From Acytostelium subglobosum LB1 (Eukaryota > Evosea > Eumycetozoa > Acytosteliales > Acytosteliaceae): DNA of 64,000 nucleotides. Positions 22,583 through 33,460 of the stretch are shown here, piece after piece. A program made the translations under genes and the position numbers. The notes under the pieces are model-generated. The model saw only the letters and a list, made by a program, of their open reading frames with translations, ran no database searches and was not told where the DNA came from. The number at the start of each line of letters is the position of its first letter. Position 1 is the stretch's first letter. The stretch spans positions 1-64,000 of the forward strand of contig NW_012236502.1 of the NCBI RefSeq assembly GCF_000787575.1, in the 5' to 3' direction.

Positions 22583-25164
22583 ATGTCAAACAAAGGAACA
22601 GTTGCAGTTACTCTCTCACCAGAGGAGGAACAAAAGAAGTTCTTGGAGGAGGCCACTAATAATGTGATGGTACAGGGTCATCATATGAAGATCGCCTTGG
22701 ACAACTCAAAGTTGATGGACGCTTTGAAGTATGCCTCCAACATCATCAACGAGCTCAGAACATCGCTTTTGTCACCAAAGTCATACTATGCTCTCTACAT
22801 GGTCTCCTTTGACTATCTCCAGCATCTCAACACCTATCTCTTTGAAGAGAAGCACGGCAAGAGAATGATTGAGCTTTACGAGGTTGTCCAACACGCTGGC
22901 AACGTCTTGCCAAGACTGTAAGTGTTGAACAACAACAACAACGACATACACGCAATGGACATTACCTGACTTAATATCAATCAATTAGTTACCTCTTGAT
23001 CACTGTTGGCTCTGTCTACATCAAGACCAAGCAAGCCCCAGCCAAGGACGTGCTCAAGGACTTGATTGAGATGTGCCGTGGTGTGCAGCACCCAACCAGA
23101 GGTCTCTTCCTCCGTTACTACCTCAGCGAGGTCACCAAGGACAAGTTGCCAGACGTCGGCGCCGAGTCATCTGATGGCTCAGTGATCGACTCGATCGACT
23201 TTATCATCCAGAACTTCACAGAGATGAACAAGCTCTGGGTCAGAATGCAGCACCAGGTGCCCGTCAAGGAGATCAGAGACAAGCGTGAGAACGAGAGACT
23301 CGATCTCCGTGTCTTGGTCGGCAAGAACCTCTCGCGTCTCAGTCAGCTCGAGGGTGTCGACCAGAACGTCTACTCCACCACCGTCTTGCCCAAGGTCGTT
23401 GAGCAAGTCATCAACTGCAAGGATAGAATCGCCCAGCAGTACCTTATGGAGATCTTGATCCAAGTATGTTTGTTCGTTTGTTAAGTTGTTGTTGGCCACA
23501 GCAGCCTTGCCAGACCACTAACACCTCTCTCTTACTCTCACTTACTACACTATAGGTGTTCCCAGACGAGTATCACTTGGCCACTTTGGACACTATCCTC
23601 TCGACCTGTGCCCAACTCCAACCAGGCGTTGATGTCAAGGCTATCATCTCATCATTGATTGATAGGTTGGCCAACTATGCCTCGCGCAACACCATCCCAG
23701 AGCACATTGACATCTTTGCCGTGTTCTTCAACAACGTCAAGCAGATCATCCAGAACAGACCAAACATGGAGCTGCAAGACATCCTCGGCCTGCACGTGTC
23801 TCTCTTGAACCTGACCCTCAAGTGCTACCCAGAGAAGCGCGACAATGCCAACGAGGTGCTTGGTCTGTGCCAGAGCATCCTTGCCAACAAGACCAAGGAG
23901 GAGATCAACAAGCCTACCTGTGTCAAGCAGATCATCTCGCTGCTCCAGATCCCTCTGGAGGTGTTCAAGAACGTGCTGACCGTGTTGAAGTTGACTCACT
24001 TCCAGCCATTGATCTCGTGTCTGTCGTACAACAACAGAAAGAAGGTGTCGTTGGACATTGTCAACAACACGATCAAGAACTCCACCGTGATCGAGGAGCC
24101 CGAGGACGTCAACAGCCTGCTCGAGACCATCCAGACCTTGATCAAGGACGAGACCGACCAGCCCGAGATGGACGAGATCGACAAGGACGACTTCCAGGAG
24201 GAGCAGAACAAGGTGGCCTCGCTCATCCACCTCTTTGACAGCGAGGACCCCGAGAAGCTGTTCAAGATCTACAACGTCGCTCGCAGCCACTTTGGCAAGG
24301 GTGGTCAGCTCCGCATCAAGCACACCCTGGTGCCACTCGTGTTCCGTTCGTTGAGATTCGTCACCAAGTTGAAGAAGCAGGTGGACGACGGCATCATCTC
24401 GCTCGACGAGAACCAGTGGACCGTCATTGGCACCAAGATCTTCACCTTTGTCATGGAGACCATCAAGGCTCTCGTCGACATCAAGTTGGCCGAGCTCTCG
24501 TTCCGTCTCTATTTGCAGGCCGTCCAAACCGCCGATCGTTGCAACCTGCAAAAGACCACCAAGGACTTTGCCATCAAGGCTCTGATGATCTTCCAGGAGG
24601 ACATCCCCGACTTCAAGGCTCAGGTCAGCGCCCTCACCCTCCTCATCTCCACCCTCAACTCTCTCGCTCTTCCAGACGTCGAGACCTACGAAACCCTTGC
24701 CGGTCAGACCATCAAGCAGGCCACTCGTCTTTTGACACCAAACGATCAAGCCAAGCTCATCTCACTCTGCTCTCATTTGTTCTGGGTCAATCACGAGAAC
24801 GTAAGTTTCATCATTCGTCATCCTGGAAACAACATGAACATCATCTAACATCATTATCAACATACAGAGACAATACCAAGAACAAAACTCAGTGCTCCAG
24901 GCTCTTAAGAAGTCATTGGCCATCATCACCAACGAGTCCAACGCTGGCTTGGGAGTGTTTGTTGATATTTTGAATGAGTGTCTCTACTTCTACGACAACA
25001 ACTCCAATGCCGTCCCAGCTCAATTCATCAGCAACCTGGTCGAGTTGATCCGCACCACTCACAGCAAGGAGGGCGACTCTGCTTCCGTCTACCTGCAGAA
25101 CACCATTAAGTACATCACTGCCAAGAAGGAGTCCAACCCCAACTACTCAGAGATCACAATCTAA
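22583..25164 (+). CDS. vps35: Retromer core subunit VPS35
   Basis: VPS35 is the alpha-solenoid scaffold of the retromer, which recycles cargo receptors from endosomes to the trans-Golgi network or plasma membrane. Four exons (22583-22917, 22989-23463, 23556-24800, 24868-25164) join with consistent phases into 783 residues, close to the human 796. The N-terminal block that binds VPS26, containing the invariant PRLYLLITVG sequence (formed across the first intron) and [17 protein letters not shown], is intact, and the C-terminal HEAT region that binds VPS29 is complete. Confidence 0.97.
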
Positions 25165-25329
25165 GACTATCCTATCCATTCCATGCCATACCATCCAACA
25201 CCCTTGGTCATCCATCCTCCATCAACTACAACCAATGGATGATCCTCTCTAGTGGTACACCATTGCAATAATAATAATAATAATACATTCCAATTCCATT
25301 CCATTCAAACAACTTCCAGTTTATCTATC

Positions 25330-26515
25330 TCAACTAACTTGTGTGCCTCCATTCACAGGTTGAGCGACAGCATCGGTCGGAGGTGGCGGTGACTGTAAGT
25401 CTGTTCGTTGCTTCTTTGTTGAACCTTGTGAAGACGATGCAGATGACTTCTTCTTCTTTGTCTTGCTCTTCTTTAATGACTTTGATAGTGATCTTTGGAT
25501 GGTTGATGGTCAGTCAGTGATTGATTGATTTGGAATGATTCGGATTGAGTGTCCAACTACATACATCAGTTTGGCATCTATAATCTTAACTTGATCAATG
25601 TTTGGCCTCTCTGGCACAGCATTGATGATAGCCTTTACCTCATTGATCTCCTTTTGTATCTGTACATGGTTCTCTAATGACAAGAACTTAAGCTTGAAAT
25701 ATCTAATTGTACCGTTTGGTCAGTTTGATTGATCGAATGAATGAGTAGTATAGTACATACTCGTGGAATGCAGGCCATGAAAGATCAAGACATGCCAATG
25801 CTATTAGATAAGGATGATAGAGGAAACTGCAGTCGGTGAGCAGTGATCGTTGGATGTGTTTGGTGGCTTCATGGTAGAGATCATTGAATGAGAATGTAGA
25901 GGCATTCAACCATGTCTGATATTGATTATTGGACATGGTCATCATCTCGTTAATGTCTAGCAGGAATCCGTATAGTGGACGGAATGGATGATAGACCACC
26001 AGTTGGAATGCCAATGCTTCGAGCAATGGTATCTCCATCTCGACAATCTCCTTTGGTTGTATCTTGACCACATTTGAGTAATCACCAATCTCTCTATGAT
26101 CATCCTCTGTCTTGCACGCTATAAACAGACACACCTTCATCATCTGCTTTGGGTTTACATCCATCACACTCTTCTTCAAGTAGAACCTGTTCATATATGC
26201 TATTGCCGTTGACTTTGGAAGTTTGTCCATGTGTCAGTGTCACTCACTCACTCACTCATTCAATGTTGTTGTCCAACATACATATACAGTATCTGGTAAC
26301 TTTAACTCTGATTGTTGACCAAACTCAATCATCTTTGATTTGTAGTAGAATAGAAGTTGTTGTTCCTCCTCAGCGGACAACATGTTGTCCTTGACAGAGG
26401 CATCACTTGTGTCGACTGCATCAACATATGATTTGTTAGCTTGTTCCCTACATTCGGCTATCGTATGCTTGTTGAATATCCAACTTCTAACCTGTGATGA
26501 TGTATTATATGTCAT
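25330..26515 (-). CDS. ccnh: Cyclin H (CDK-activating kinase / TFIIH)
   Basis: Cyclin H pairs with CDK7 and MAT1 in the CDK-activating kinase and in TFIIH. Four exons are inferred: 26282-26515, 25761-26212, 25565-25702 and 25330-25492; phases 0, 2 and 2 all match, giving 328 residues (human 323). The N-terminal YNTSSQVRSWIF block aligns with the start of animal cyclin H (YHNSSQKRHWTF), and both cyclin folds are present (ACKTEDD and LLEALAFQLVVYHPFRP). The GTATGT donor of intron 1 is preferred over a nearby GTATAT because it restores a gap-free alignment around YSTAIAYMNRFYL. The Lys/Ser-rich tail is poorly conserved. Confidence 0.93.
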
Positions 26516-26911
26516 ATATGTATCTATCTATCTATCCTCTACTTCTTCGTTTGATATTGCACAAGAAGTTTAGCATGATGAGAATAAGTTGTGAACAAAC
26601 AAATTGGGAATAAGTTAATTTTGGAGACATTTGGGATACTTTAGAACTCAAGATGGTCGTCACTTTAGTAAAGAGTAATAATATCTACTTGATTGACGAC
26701 CATCTTAAGTTGACTAACCTTTTCCTTTGCATCGGCTTGAGAACTGGGGACCAACTACAAAGATATTATTTGGAAATGAATCAGATTCGTCCACCTTAAA
26801 ACAAACGAACATTACCTTCAACTTCATCCATTCATTCAAACACAAACACACAAACACAACTAATAATACTTAAACAGATAATATAACAACAACTACTACT
26901 TAAGATCAAAC
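26516..26911. promoter_or_regulatory. Divergent promoter of cyclin H and barstar-like gene
   Basis: This 396-nt gap holds no gene but contains the long imperfect hairpin described separately. Confidence 0.6.
26641..26716. repeat. Long imperfect inverted repeat (hairpin)
   Basis: AAGATGGTCGTCA (26650-26662) is perfectly complementary to TGACGACCATCTT (26694-26706). Pairing extends outward through TTAG and CTAA with small mismatches, and inward through AGTA and TACT, giving arms of about 25-30 nt around a loop of about 15-20 nt. It is unlike the tetranucleotide repeats around it. Confidence 0.7.
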
Positions 26912-27238
26912 ATGAAGGATCAAATTATTAAAAAGAAAGGTGGAGATGCACCAATAGTTAGAAAGAGAGCTGAAGTTGACTTTGCCAATATCAATGACAT
27001 TGATGACTTTTATACCTACTTGCCAAAGGCAATGACAGTGCCAGGTTACTTTGGAAGAAATCTGGATGCATTGGTTGATATTCTCCGTGATTGCGCAGAT
27101 GGTCCAATGGATATGGTCTTTATCAACTTGTACAAGGCCAAAAGACCAAGATTCGAAACACTTATCCGTGTCATCAATGACGTTGTAGCCGAGCTTGGAG
27201 AAGACATGTTGACATTGACAATTGCTCCAAACAATTAA
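26912..27238 (+). CDS. Barstar-like ribonuclease inhibitor
   Basis: The 108-residue single-exon protein has the barstar fold signature: an INDIDDFYTYLPKAM helix followed by VPGYFGRNLDALVDIL, corresponding to the FP-x-YFGxNLDALWDxL motif by which bacterial barstar blocks the active site of barnase-type RNases, then the FINLYKAKR and LTLTIAP strands. Barstar-family proteins are mainly bacterial. There is no membrane or secretion signal, so it is predicted to be cytosolic. No barnase-like gene is visible nearby. The Met chosen is the first in frame after an AT-rich leader. Confidence 0.85.
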   Translation: MKDQIIKKKGGDAPIVRKRAEVDFANINDIDDFYTYLPKAMTVPGYFGRNLDALVDILRDCADGPMDMVFINLYKAKRPRFETLIRVINDVVAELGEDMLTLTIAPNN

Positions 27239-27372
27239 TAAAAAGTTCTAGAACATAACTATTTTATTTCAATCAACTTTAGTTATCAAAAACCACTGTT
27301 TTTGTTTCATTTGATGAAAATCGCTCGACTATTTGAGCACAAAAGTAGAAAATTGATTCTTTTTCAAAAATA

Positions 27373-27444
27373 TCCTCGTTGGTGTAGTTGGTAACACCTC
27401 AGTCTCTCACACTGATACCTCGGGTTCGATTCCCGAACGGGGAG
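27373..27444 (+). tRNA. tRNA-Glu (anticodon CTC)
   Basis: All arms fold: acceptor TCCTCGT with ACGGGGA (one G-U pair), D arm with GTTGGTA, anticodon stem TCAGT/ACTGA with loop CTCTCAC giving anticodon CTC, a four-base variable loop and T arm TCGGG-TTCGATT-CCCGA. The A box (GTGTAGTTGGTAAC) and B box (GGTTCGATTCC) are present. No intron is seen. The discriminator base is G. Confidence 0.95.
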
Positions 27445-27445
27445 G

Positions 27446-27472
27446 TCTTTTTTCTTCTGTTTTTTTTTTTGC
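27446..27472 (+). terminator. Pol III terminator of the tRNA gene
   Basis: T-runs of six and twelve bases follow the tRNA 3' end. A 10-bp CCCCGCGGGG palindrome lies just beyond. Confidence 0.7.
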
Positions 27473-27694
27473 CCCGCGGGGAGACGAAATGTCGAAGCCT
27501 TCCGACCTCATCAAGCAATACTCTTTCCCCGCAGTGTCAATATCTATATTTTCTAGATCTCAGATCATCTTAACTGATTTATCTCGTTGAAAGAGCGACC
27601 ACCACATCACTTTTTTTCATTAACCCAAACAAACAAACAAACAGATAATAGATAGAAAGAGAATAGATAGATAAATAGATAGAAGAGACAGTAA

Positions 27695-28189
27695 ATGTCA
27701 AATATATTCTCATCATTCATTGGAGCTGGTATACCGGATACAAATCCAAACACTGGTACAATAACAAATGGATCATTGTTTCATGGCAACTTCTCAACTT
27801 ATGGTGATATGTGGCTTGCTATTACATTTTGGTGTACGGTTGGTCATGCTCTGACATACTTATGTACGGGATTCATAGCATCTATTGTTCTACGCAAGTC
27901 AAAGGTTGCTCCCTTCATCCCTGTCTTCTCCACTGCACTAGGAATCCTCATAGGCATTGGCTTTGGAGGTATATCAGGTATGTTGTTTGTTATACATACT
28001 CATTCATTCAATCATTCATTCATTCATTCGTTACTTACTATCTACTACTACTACATAGCAACAATCATCGCAGCAATATATAGATCATCGATATTTCTTT
28101 TGTCATGGTATCAAGGTATCGCTTGGGGCATTGGCTTGACAGTACTTCACATCATACTGGCGTTCACTCTCAAGGTGTTCCAAGTTTAA
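27695..28189 (+). CDS. TMEM170-like membrane protein
   Basis: Two exons (27695-27977, 28059-28189) give 137 residues. The N-terminal region carries two N-glycosylation-type sites (NGS, NFS) before the conserved DMWLAITFW segment, and about three membrane helices follow, as in TMEM170A/B, a small ER and nuclear-envelope protein that influences ER sheet formation in animals. A Gln/Leu-rich open stretch downstream (28224-28362, after a possible CAG acceptor) might be an alternative C-terminal exon reached from a GTGTTC donor, but the simple stop at 28187-28189 is preferred. Confidence 0.75.
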   Translation: MSNIFSSFIGAGIPDTNPNTGTITNGSLFHGNFSTYGDMWLAITFWCTVGHALTYLCTGFIASIVLRKSKVAPFIPVFSTALGILIGIGFGGISGMLFVIHTHSFNHSFIHSLLTIYYYYIATIIAAIYRSSIFLLSWYQGIAWGIGLTVLHIILAFTLKVFQV

Positions 28190-28983
28190 ACTTTGCCTCA
28201 GTCACATCACCAAATCAACTTGTTTGCAGGGTTGTCAAGAAACACCTAATACCCAACAACTACAACAACTACAACAACTACAGCTATTACAGCAACTACA
28301 GCAACTACAACCCAATAGCAATCACAACTATCAACCAACCCTTAACACAAACACAACATTGACACCAACTCATGTTGTTTGTTATTGTAGATTGGACCTA
28401 TTGGCTGTCTCTCTCCAGTCGACATCTGCCCAAGTATGAGATGGATACTCTCCCTCTCTGACATTTGTGGGTGTGAAAGTCCATCATTTAATAGTGTTGA
28501 CAAGCAAGCACAGCAACAATGATTAATGATCATTCACACTCTCTGATGGAGGTCCACTCACACACCAATTTGATTGGGCGCAGAGTGTTGGGCTGGCTGA
28601 CTGTGAATGTGGAAGGGTCGCCACACGATGTGGAAGCCTCGATCAAACACACTCCAATACAAACACACTAAATGAAGATGTCATGTCCCGCTGCAGTAGC
28701 CTTATGATGGTGTACAGACACCTTGTGCTTTGATATATTAAATGGGGTGACATCTCTAGAGACTGACTGTCGATTCCATCACGTTCATTCATTGGATTGG
28801 AGTGCGTTCCCAGTATACTGATGATGGATATGATGGATGGTGTGAGTTACTGTATCCACTCAATCAATATCCATGTTGGTTGATTCAATCATTCATTCAA
28901 GTTGACACCAAACCTACAACTACTACACAATCAATCAAACAAATACATAATTTTAAAGATACACACATCAAACTACAATAATA
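28190..28983. other. Intergenic region with a Gln/Leu-coding repeat
   Basis: About 28255-28310 is an array of CAACTACAA-type units that would encode Gln/Leu repeats on the plus strand. The rest, to 28983, has no supported gene. A/CAAT-rich sequence precedes the GH13 gene. Confidence 0.5.
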
Positions 28984-30559
28984 ATGCAAGAGACACATCA
29001 CCAAAAGCACCACCACGTCCTCAATGGAAGCCGTATGCTCTATGAGGTATCTGTCCGTCCATGGTTCCTCACCCTCTCCCAAAAGTACAAGAAGACCATC
29101 GACAGGATCAACGGTATGCCATCAATTTCCACATCCACCTCCATCATCACTAACCCCTTGGTTACCTCCCCACCTTAAAGAGATCCCAATGGAGGAGTTC
29201 CAACATATTAAGAACATGGGATTCGATATGGTATGGTTGATGGGAGTTTGGTCCCTCGGCAAGTACGCCGTCCAGTACGAGACCACTGCTGAGCACTTGA
29301 AGCAGGAGTTCTCCCACGTGTTGCCAGGCTACACCAAGGATGATGTGATCGGCTACCCATACGCTATCACCAAGTACGAGGTGAACCCCCAGGTCGGCAC
29401 CCTGCAGGACCTCCAGCACTTGAAGAAGTCGCTCAACAACATGGGCCTTCACTTGATGTTGGACTTTGTTCCCAACCACACTGCCGTCGACTCACCACTC
29501 GTCAACTCCAACCCAGACCACTACGTGCGCGCACCAAAGGACACCAAGGCACCCTACGACCCCAACACCTACTTGCCAAGCGGCATCGCATGCGGTGCTT
29601 CGATCTGGGGTCACTCCTGGCTGGACACAGCCCAGATCAACATCTGGAACACACAGGCCATCCGCGCCACCATCCAAGAGCTGTCGTCCGTCGCCGCCGT
29701 CTCTGACGCTGTTCGCGTCAACATGGCACACCTCGTGCTCAACTCGTTGTTCAACAAGAAGTGGGGCACACAGCTGGCCTCATGGGGCTACAAGCAGCCA
29801 GCACACGAGTTCTGGGACGTGGCCATCAAGGAGGTCAAGAAGTCCCACCCACACGTTGTCTTCATGGCCGAGGTCTACACTGGCTATGAGGAGGAGCTCC
29901 AGAACCTTGGCTTTGACTACACCTACGACAAGTCTTTCCGCGACATTGTTGGCGGTGGCAACATTGATCAGATCCGCGGCTGGATCAACAGCCACTCATG
30001 GAAGTACAACAAGCAGTCGGTGCGCTTCATCTCCAACCACGACGAGCAGCGTGGTGTTGCCTACTTTGGCTCATGGTGGCGCTCAAACGCTGCCGCACTC
30101 CTCACCTACACGCTCCCAGGCATGAAGATGTTCTGGATGGGCGAGTTTGAGGGTATGCGCAACCAGCTCGAGGTGCATCTCCGCCGCCAGCTACCCGAGC
30201 CCGTCAATGAGGCCACCGTCCAGTTCTACAAGGTGCTCACATCAGTCATCTCCAAGCCTGCATTCAAAGCTGGCGACTTCCAGATGCTCACCGTGACTGG
30301 CACCGACTCATCATGGCCATTGATCGCCTACAAGTGGACCCATCAACAAGACCGTGTACTCTGTGTCGTCAACTTCTCCAACGTCACTGGCAGTGGACGC
30401 ATCATCCTCAACGACGCTGAGCCACACCAAGGTCGTGACATCGTCCCAGTTTCCGAGCTCCTCACTGGCGTCACCTACCAACGCTCTGCTCACGAGATGA
30501 AGTCTGAGGGTCTTTTCGTCATTGTCAACAGCTGGTCTGGACAGATCTTCAAGTACTAA
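28984..30559 (+). CDS. GH13 alpha-amylase-family protein, nucleophile Asp replaced
   Basis: Two exons (28984-29113, 29181-30559) give 502 residues without a signal peptide, so it is probably cytosolic. The (beta/alpha)8 barrel of GH13 is recognisable: MLDFVPNHTA (region I), RVNMAHLV (region II), FMAEVYTGY (region III, Glu274) and FISNHDEQR (region IV, Asp331), followed by a beta-sandwich C-domain. In region II the catalytic nucleophile expected as Asp (R-x-D) is Asn224, codon AAC at 29720-29722. The other two catalytic acids are kept. It may be a catalytically dead or altered member. Its closest relatives seem to be bacterial-type amylases. Confidence 0.85.
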
Positions 30560-30745
30560 AGAGTCCATCCACCATCAGTTTGGCTGCTGGGCCAGCCTCT
30601 CTCTAATGTCCATGTCCATGATTGAATGATTGAATGATTGAAAGTAAAGTAATCATGATTTCCAATTATTTCAAAGGGAAGACGAATGGTCGTTTGAGTG
30701 ATCATTAAGATTGGGATTGGCATGACCTAAATGAATGATGTTTAC

Positions 30746-31907
30746 TTAAATAATAATAATTACCATTATCATTGAGATGAGGACAAAAGTGGTGATTGAT
30801 TGGATGGTGAGGGTGTTTCCAGAGGAATAGAGGCTGCATGCTGGATAGATTCCTTGTGATCCACATCTGCTGTTCTTGGTTGGTTGAAGTGAACACTTGT
30901 TGTTACAGGCTATGCCTCCACAATGTTTGTAGAAACATGTGTTTGGTGAATTGTTGTATATGGTTACCATCTGACACTTGTTCTTCAACACACAGCTCAC
31001 CAAGTCCTTGATAGAGTTGGCACAGTCTGAGTTGTAGTTGTTGGTGCAGTTGTCTACGCCCGGGAACAAAGGCTTCTGGCAGGTGTTATTGATGCACATC
31101 AGACCCTTGGAAAGATCACACTCGTAGTCTGGGATATCTCCATTAAAGTCTAAATTACTGGAATCCCAGCATTGCTCGCCCTCGCCCTTGGAGGCTATCG
31201 GGACACATGTCCGGTTGGTTCTGGTACCATCGACAAAGGAGCAGACCAGTCCTAATTGGCATTGCCATTGATCCTTATATCCTTCACATGCACCATTGAG
31301 TCCAACCCTTGGAGCACAGGCGGCCATTGGAGTGTAGAAATCTTGACACCATTGGTCAATGGGGCAGTCGTCGTCCCATAGGCACTTATTGGTTGTCGGG
31401 ACATATACCTGCCTGGCATACCATTTCACTGGTAGAGCAAGAGGCGGTGGTCTCACATGCTTGACCTTGTGTTGCATAAGCTCTGTACTGGCATGTCAAG
31501 TTGAGGCTGTTCTGGTTGGAGATGCCAAATGGGTCGAGGCATCTAAGTCCAAATCCACAACTATCACCATTAAGACTTGTATTACTGCACCTCTCTCCAA
31601 CATTCAACATAGGTACACAGACTTCCCCTGCGCACTTCAATCCTTGATCGCATTTAGCATTCCCAAAATGACATTGATTGTGAGTGAGTGAGGAGTGAGT
31701 GAGTGAATGGTAGTATGATTCCAGTTAGTATGATATGTAACTATTTGATCATTCAAATCAATTAACTTACGCCTCGCACTTGGCTCCCTTAGCAAGACAT
31801 ATCACGGGATTTTCATTACAACCATCTGTAACTGTTGACGTGTGGCATGCTGTAGCCAACCCAACAACAATAACGAGAACTAAATAATGTTGATACTTAT
31901 TCATCAT
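30746..31907 (-). pseudogene. Cysteine-rich surface protein gene, damaged
   Basis: The gene encodes a secreted protein with paramecium-surface-antigen-like Cys-rich repeats. Exon 1 (31771-31907) has a signal peptide (YLVLVIVVGLATACH). The main region (30746-31674) carries many CxxxxxC repeats and ends in a hydrophobic tail (FVLISMIMVIIII) that suggests a GPI anchor or membrane anchor. Two faults are visible. The expected 3' splice site of intron 1 has no AG between 31675 and 31740 (the phase would fit an exon starting at 31675). A one-base frame change lies near 31390-31400, between the CQAGICPDN and NKCLWDDDC blocks. The gene may be decaying, or these may be assembly errors. Confidence 0.7.
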
Positions 31908-32084
31908 TCTTGTTGCTTGTTAGATATATATGATTGAGATTCCGATCATGTCAACTTGATCATTTAAACTTGATCATTTTGGATGAAATGAGGGAATAGA
32001 TTCATTACAAAAAGGTGATGGAGTTTCCGAAGAAGGCGAGTAAGTAGACTGCAAGGGTACCCTTGGATTTTGGACGGACAAAGG

Positions 32085-32180
32085 TTGGCCAGAGCTCTTT
32101 AATCAAAATATATTCCGACCACAATTGTGCCACACCAGCATTGATGTTTCCAATGTCACTGGAGATCAATGTCCATATTT
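32085..32180 (+). pseudogene. Fragment duplicate of the neighbouring MRH-type gene
   Basis: A stretch containing ACAAAGGTTGGCC, TCAATCAAAATAT-like and ACAATTGTGCCACACCAGCA closely matches 33240-33340 of the next gene. It has no open frame and is a relic of a tandem copy. Confidence 0.75.
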
Positions 32181-32335
32181 GGTTGTATGTTTGATTGAAA
32201 GTAATGCAAAACTGATAATCATTACCAATAACAAGGGAAAACGACGAGTCATTTGAGTTTCCGCATCCATCAATGTTTCAGTCCCGATTGATCATACTCG
32301 AAGTTATCAATCTATCTATATATTACAACTACAAC

Positions 32336-33460
32336 GATGAATAATGTATTGATGTATCAGTGTTGTGTTGGCAATGATTGCTACAATCAACGCAGGATGC
32401 ACCTTCACTGACAATAACCTCAACTCATACAACTTTACCAGTATGACAAAGTAATTAATTAAAGAAAGAACAAGAATATATAAGGCAATTAATGTTTCAA
32501 AGGTGTTGCGTTAGCTAACCCGGTAACTTGTAACTGTCTTTGGTCCAAATTGTAACATTGATATCCAATTAATCTAGTTTAACTCAATACTCATGGGAAA
32601 CATCCTCCTCGGGTGGATCAATGGTAAGTCATTGCCATTGACTTACATTTGGAAACGTTGTTCCACTCAATCTATCATCACATCAATCAATCAATTATCA
32701 AACACACACAAACCCATATAGTACTACTGGAACATCTGTCAGAAAGCCCAAGTTTGCTTTCAGTCAGCCACAGGTTTGCAGCCAACGACTTCTGCTTGCC
32801 AGCTCTATCAACCTACAAAAGTCTTGGTCTTCTTTACTCTGGAGTGTTTGGTTCGTTCCCCGCTGGAGCCAAAGGTGCCACCCTCATCTACACCGACCCC
32901 GTCCTGGCCTGTGCCGGCAAGACCAAGGCCCGCAAGGCCCTCATCGATCTCCAGTGTCTCCCATGTGCCCCACCCAAACCGTCAGCGTTAGTGAGACTGA
33001 GGCCGGATCGTTCATCTACCAAATAGTCATGACCAGTGGTCTGGCCTGTCCAATCTCCTCCTCCTCCACATCCACAGGAGGAGACTCGAGCTCAGATGAT
33101 AAGGCTGGCAGCGTGGTCTCATTCTGTAGTTATTGCAATGATATATGCGAAGCGTATAGTATGTGCAAGACCTACCCAGCCAACAAGTGTACCCCATTGG
33201 TAAGAAGTTGTGGTCCTGGAGAGGTTGGCTACCCCATCTTCACAAAGGTTGGCCGCAGCACTTCAATCAAAATGTATTCTGACAACAATTGTGCCACACC
33301 AGCATTTGATGTTGCCAATGTCACCTGCGATCAGTGTCTCAGTAACTAAATCAATGGAGATGTCCAGTGTCATAATAATGATGGAAACAAACTAGTGGCA
33401 ACCACTACCATCCTTGGCTCAATACTTGTAGCCACCATCATACTGTTGCTCACCATGTAA
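32336..33460 (+). pseudogene. MRH-domain (mannose-6-phosphate receptor homology) gene, decayed
   Basis: Pieces of a secretory type I membrane protein appear in order. A hydrophobic leader ending INAGCTF lies near 32370-32400. An MRH-like domain follows (YYWNICQKAQVC near 32730; GATLIYTDP...C...KARKALIDLQC near 32875-32960; VSVSETEAGSFIYQI near 32985-33030), then a CNDIC-type cysteine region. At the end is a membrane segment (LGSILVATIILLL, 33412-33450) separated from the rest by an in-frame stop at 33346-33348. At least two frame changes and no usable initiator make it a pseudogene. Relatives bind high-mannose glycans or sort lysosomal cargo. Confidence 0.65.

Noticed and set aside
23652-24749. 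A 365-codon open frame opposite vps35
   Set aside because: It is an antisense shadow of a conserved gene with no family features.
27454-27490. CCCCGCGGGG palindrome after the tRNA as a bacterial-type terminator
   Set aside because: The locus is transcribed by RNA polymerase III, which stops at the T-runs; the palindrome needs no terminator role.
27695-28362. Q-rich tail exon added to the TMEM170-like gene
   Set aside because: The donor (GTGTTC) is weak and the simple stop fits the family length; kept only as a note.
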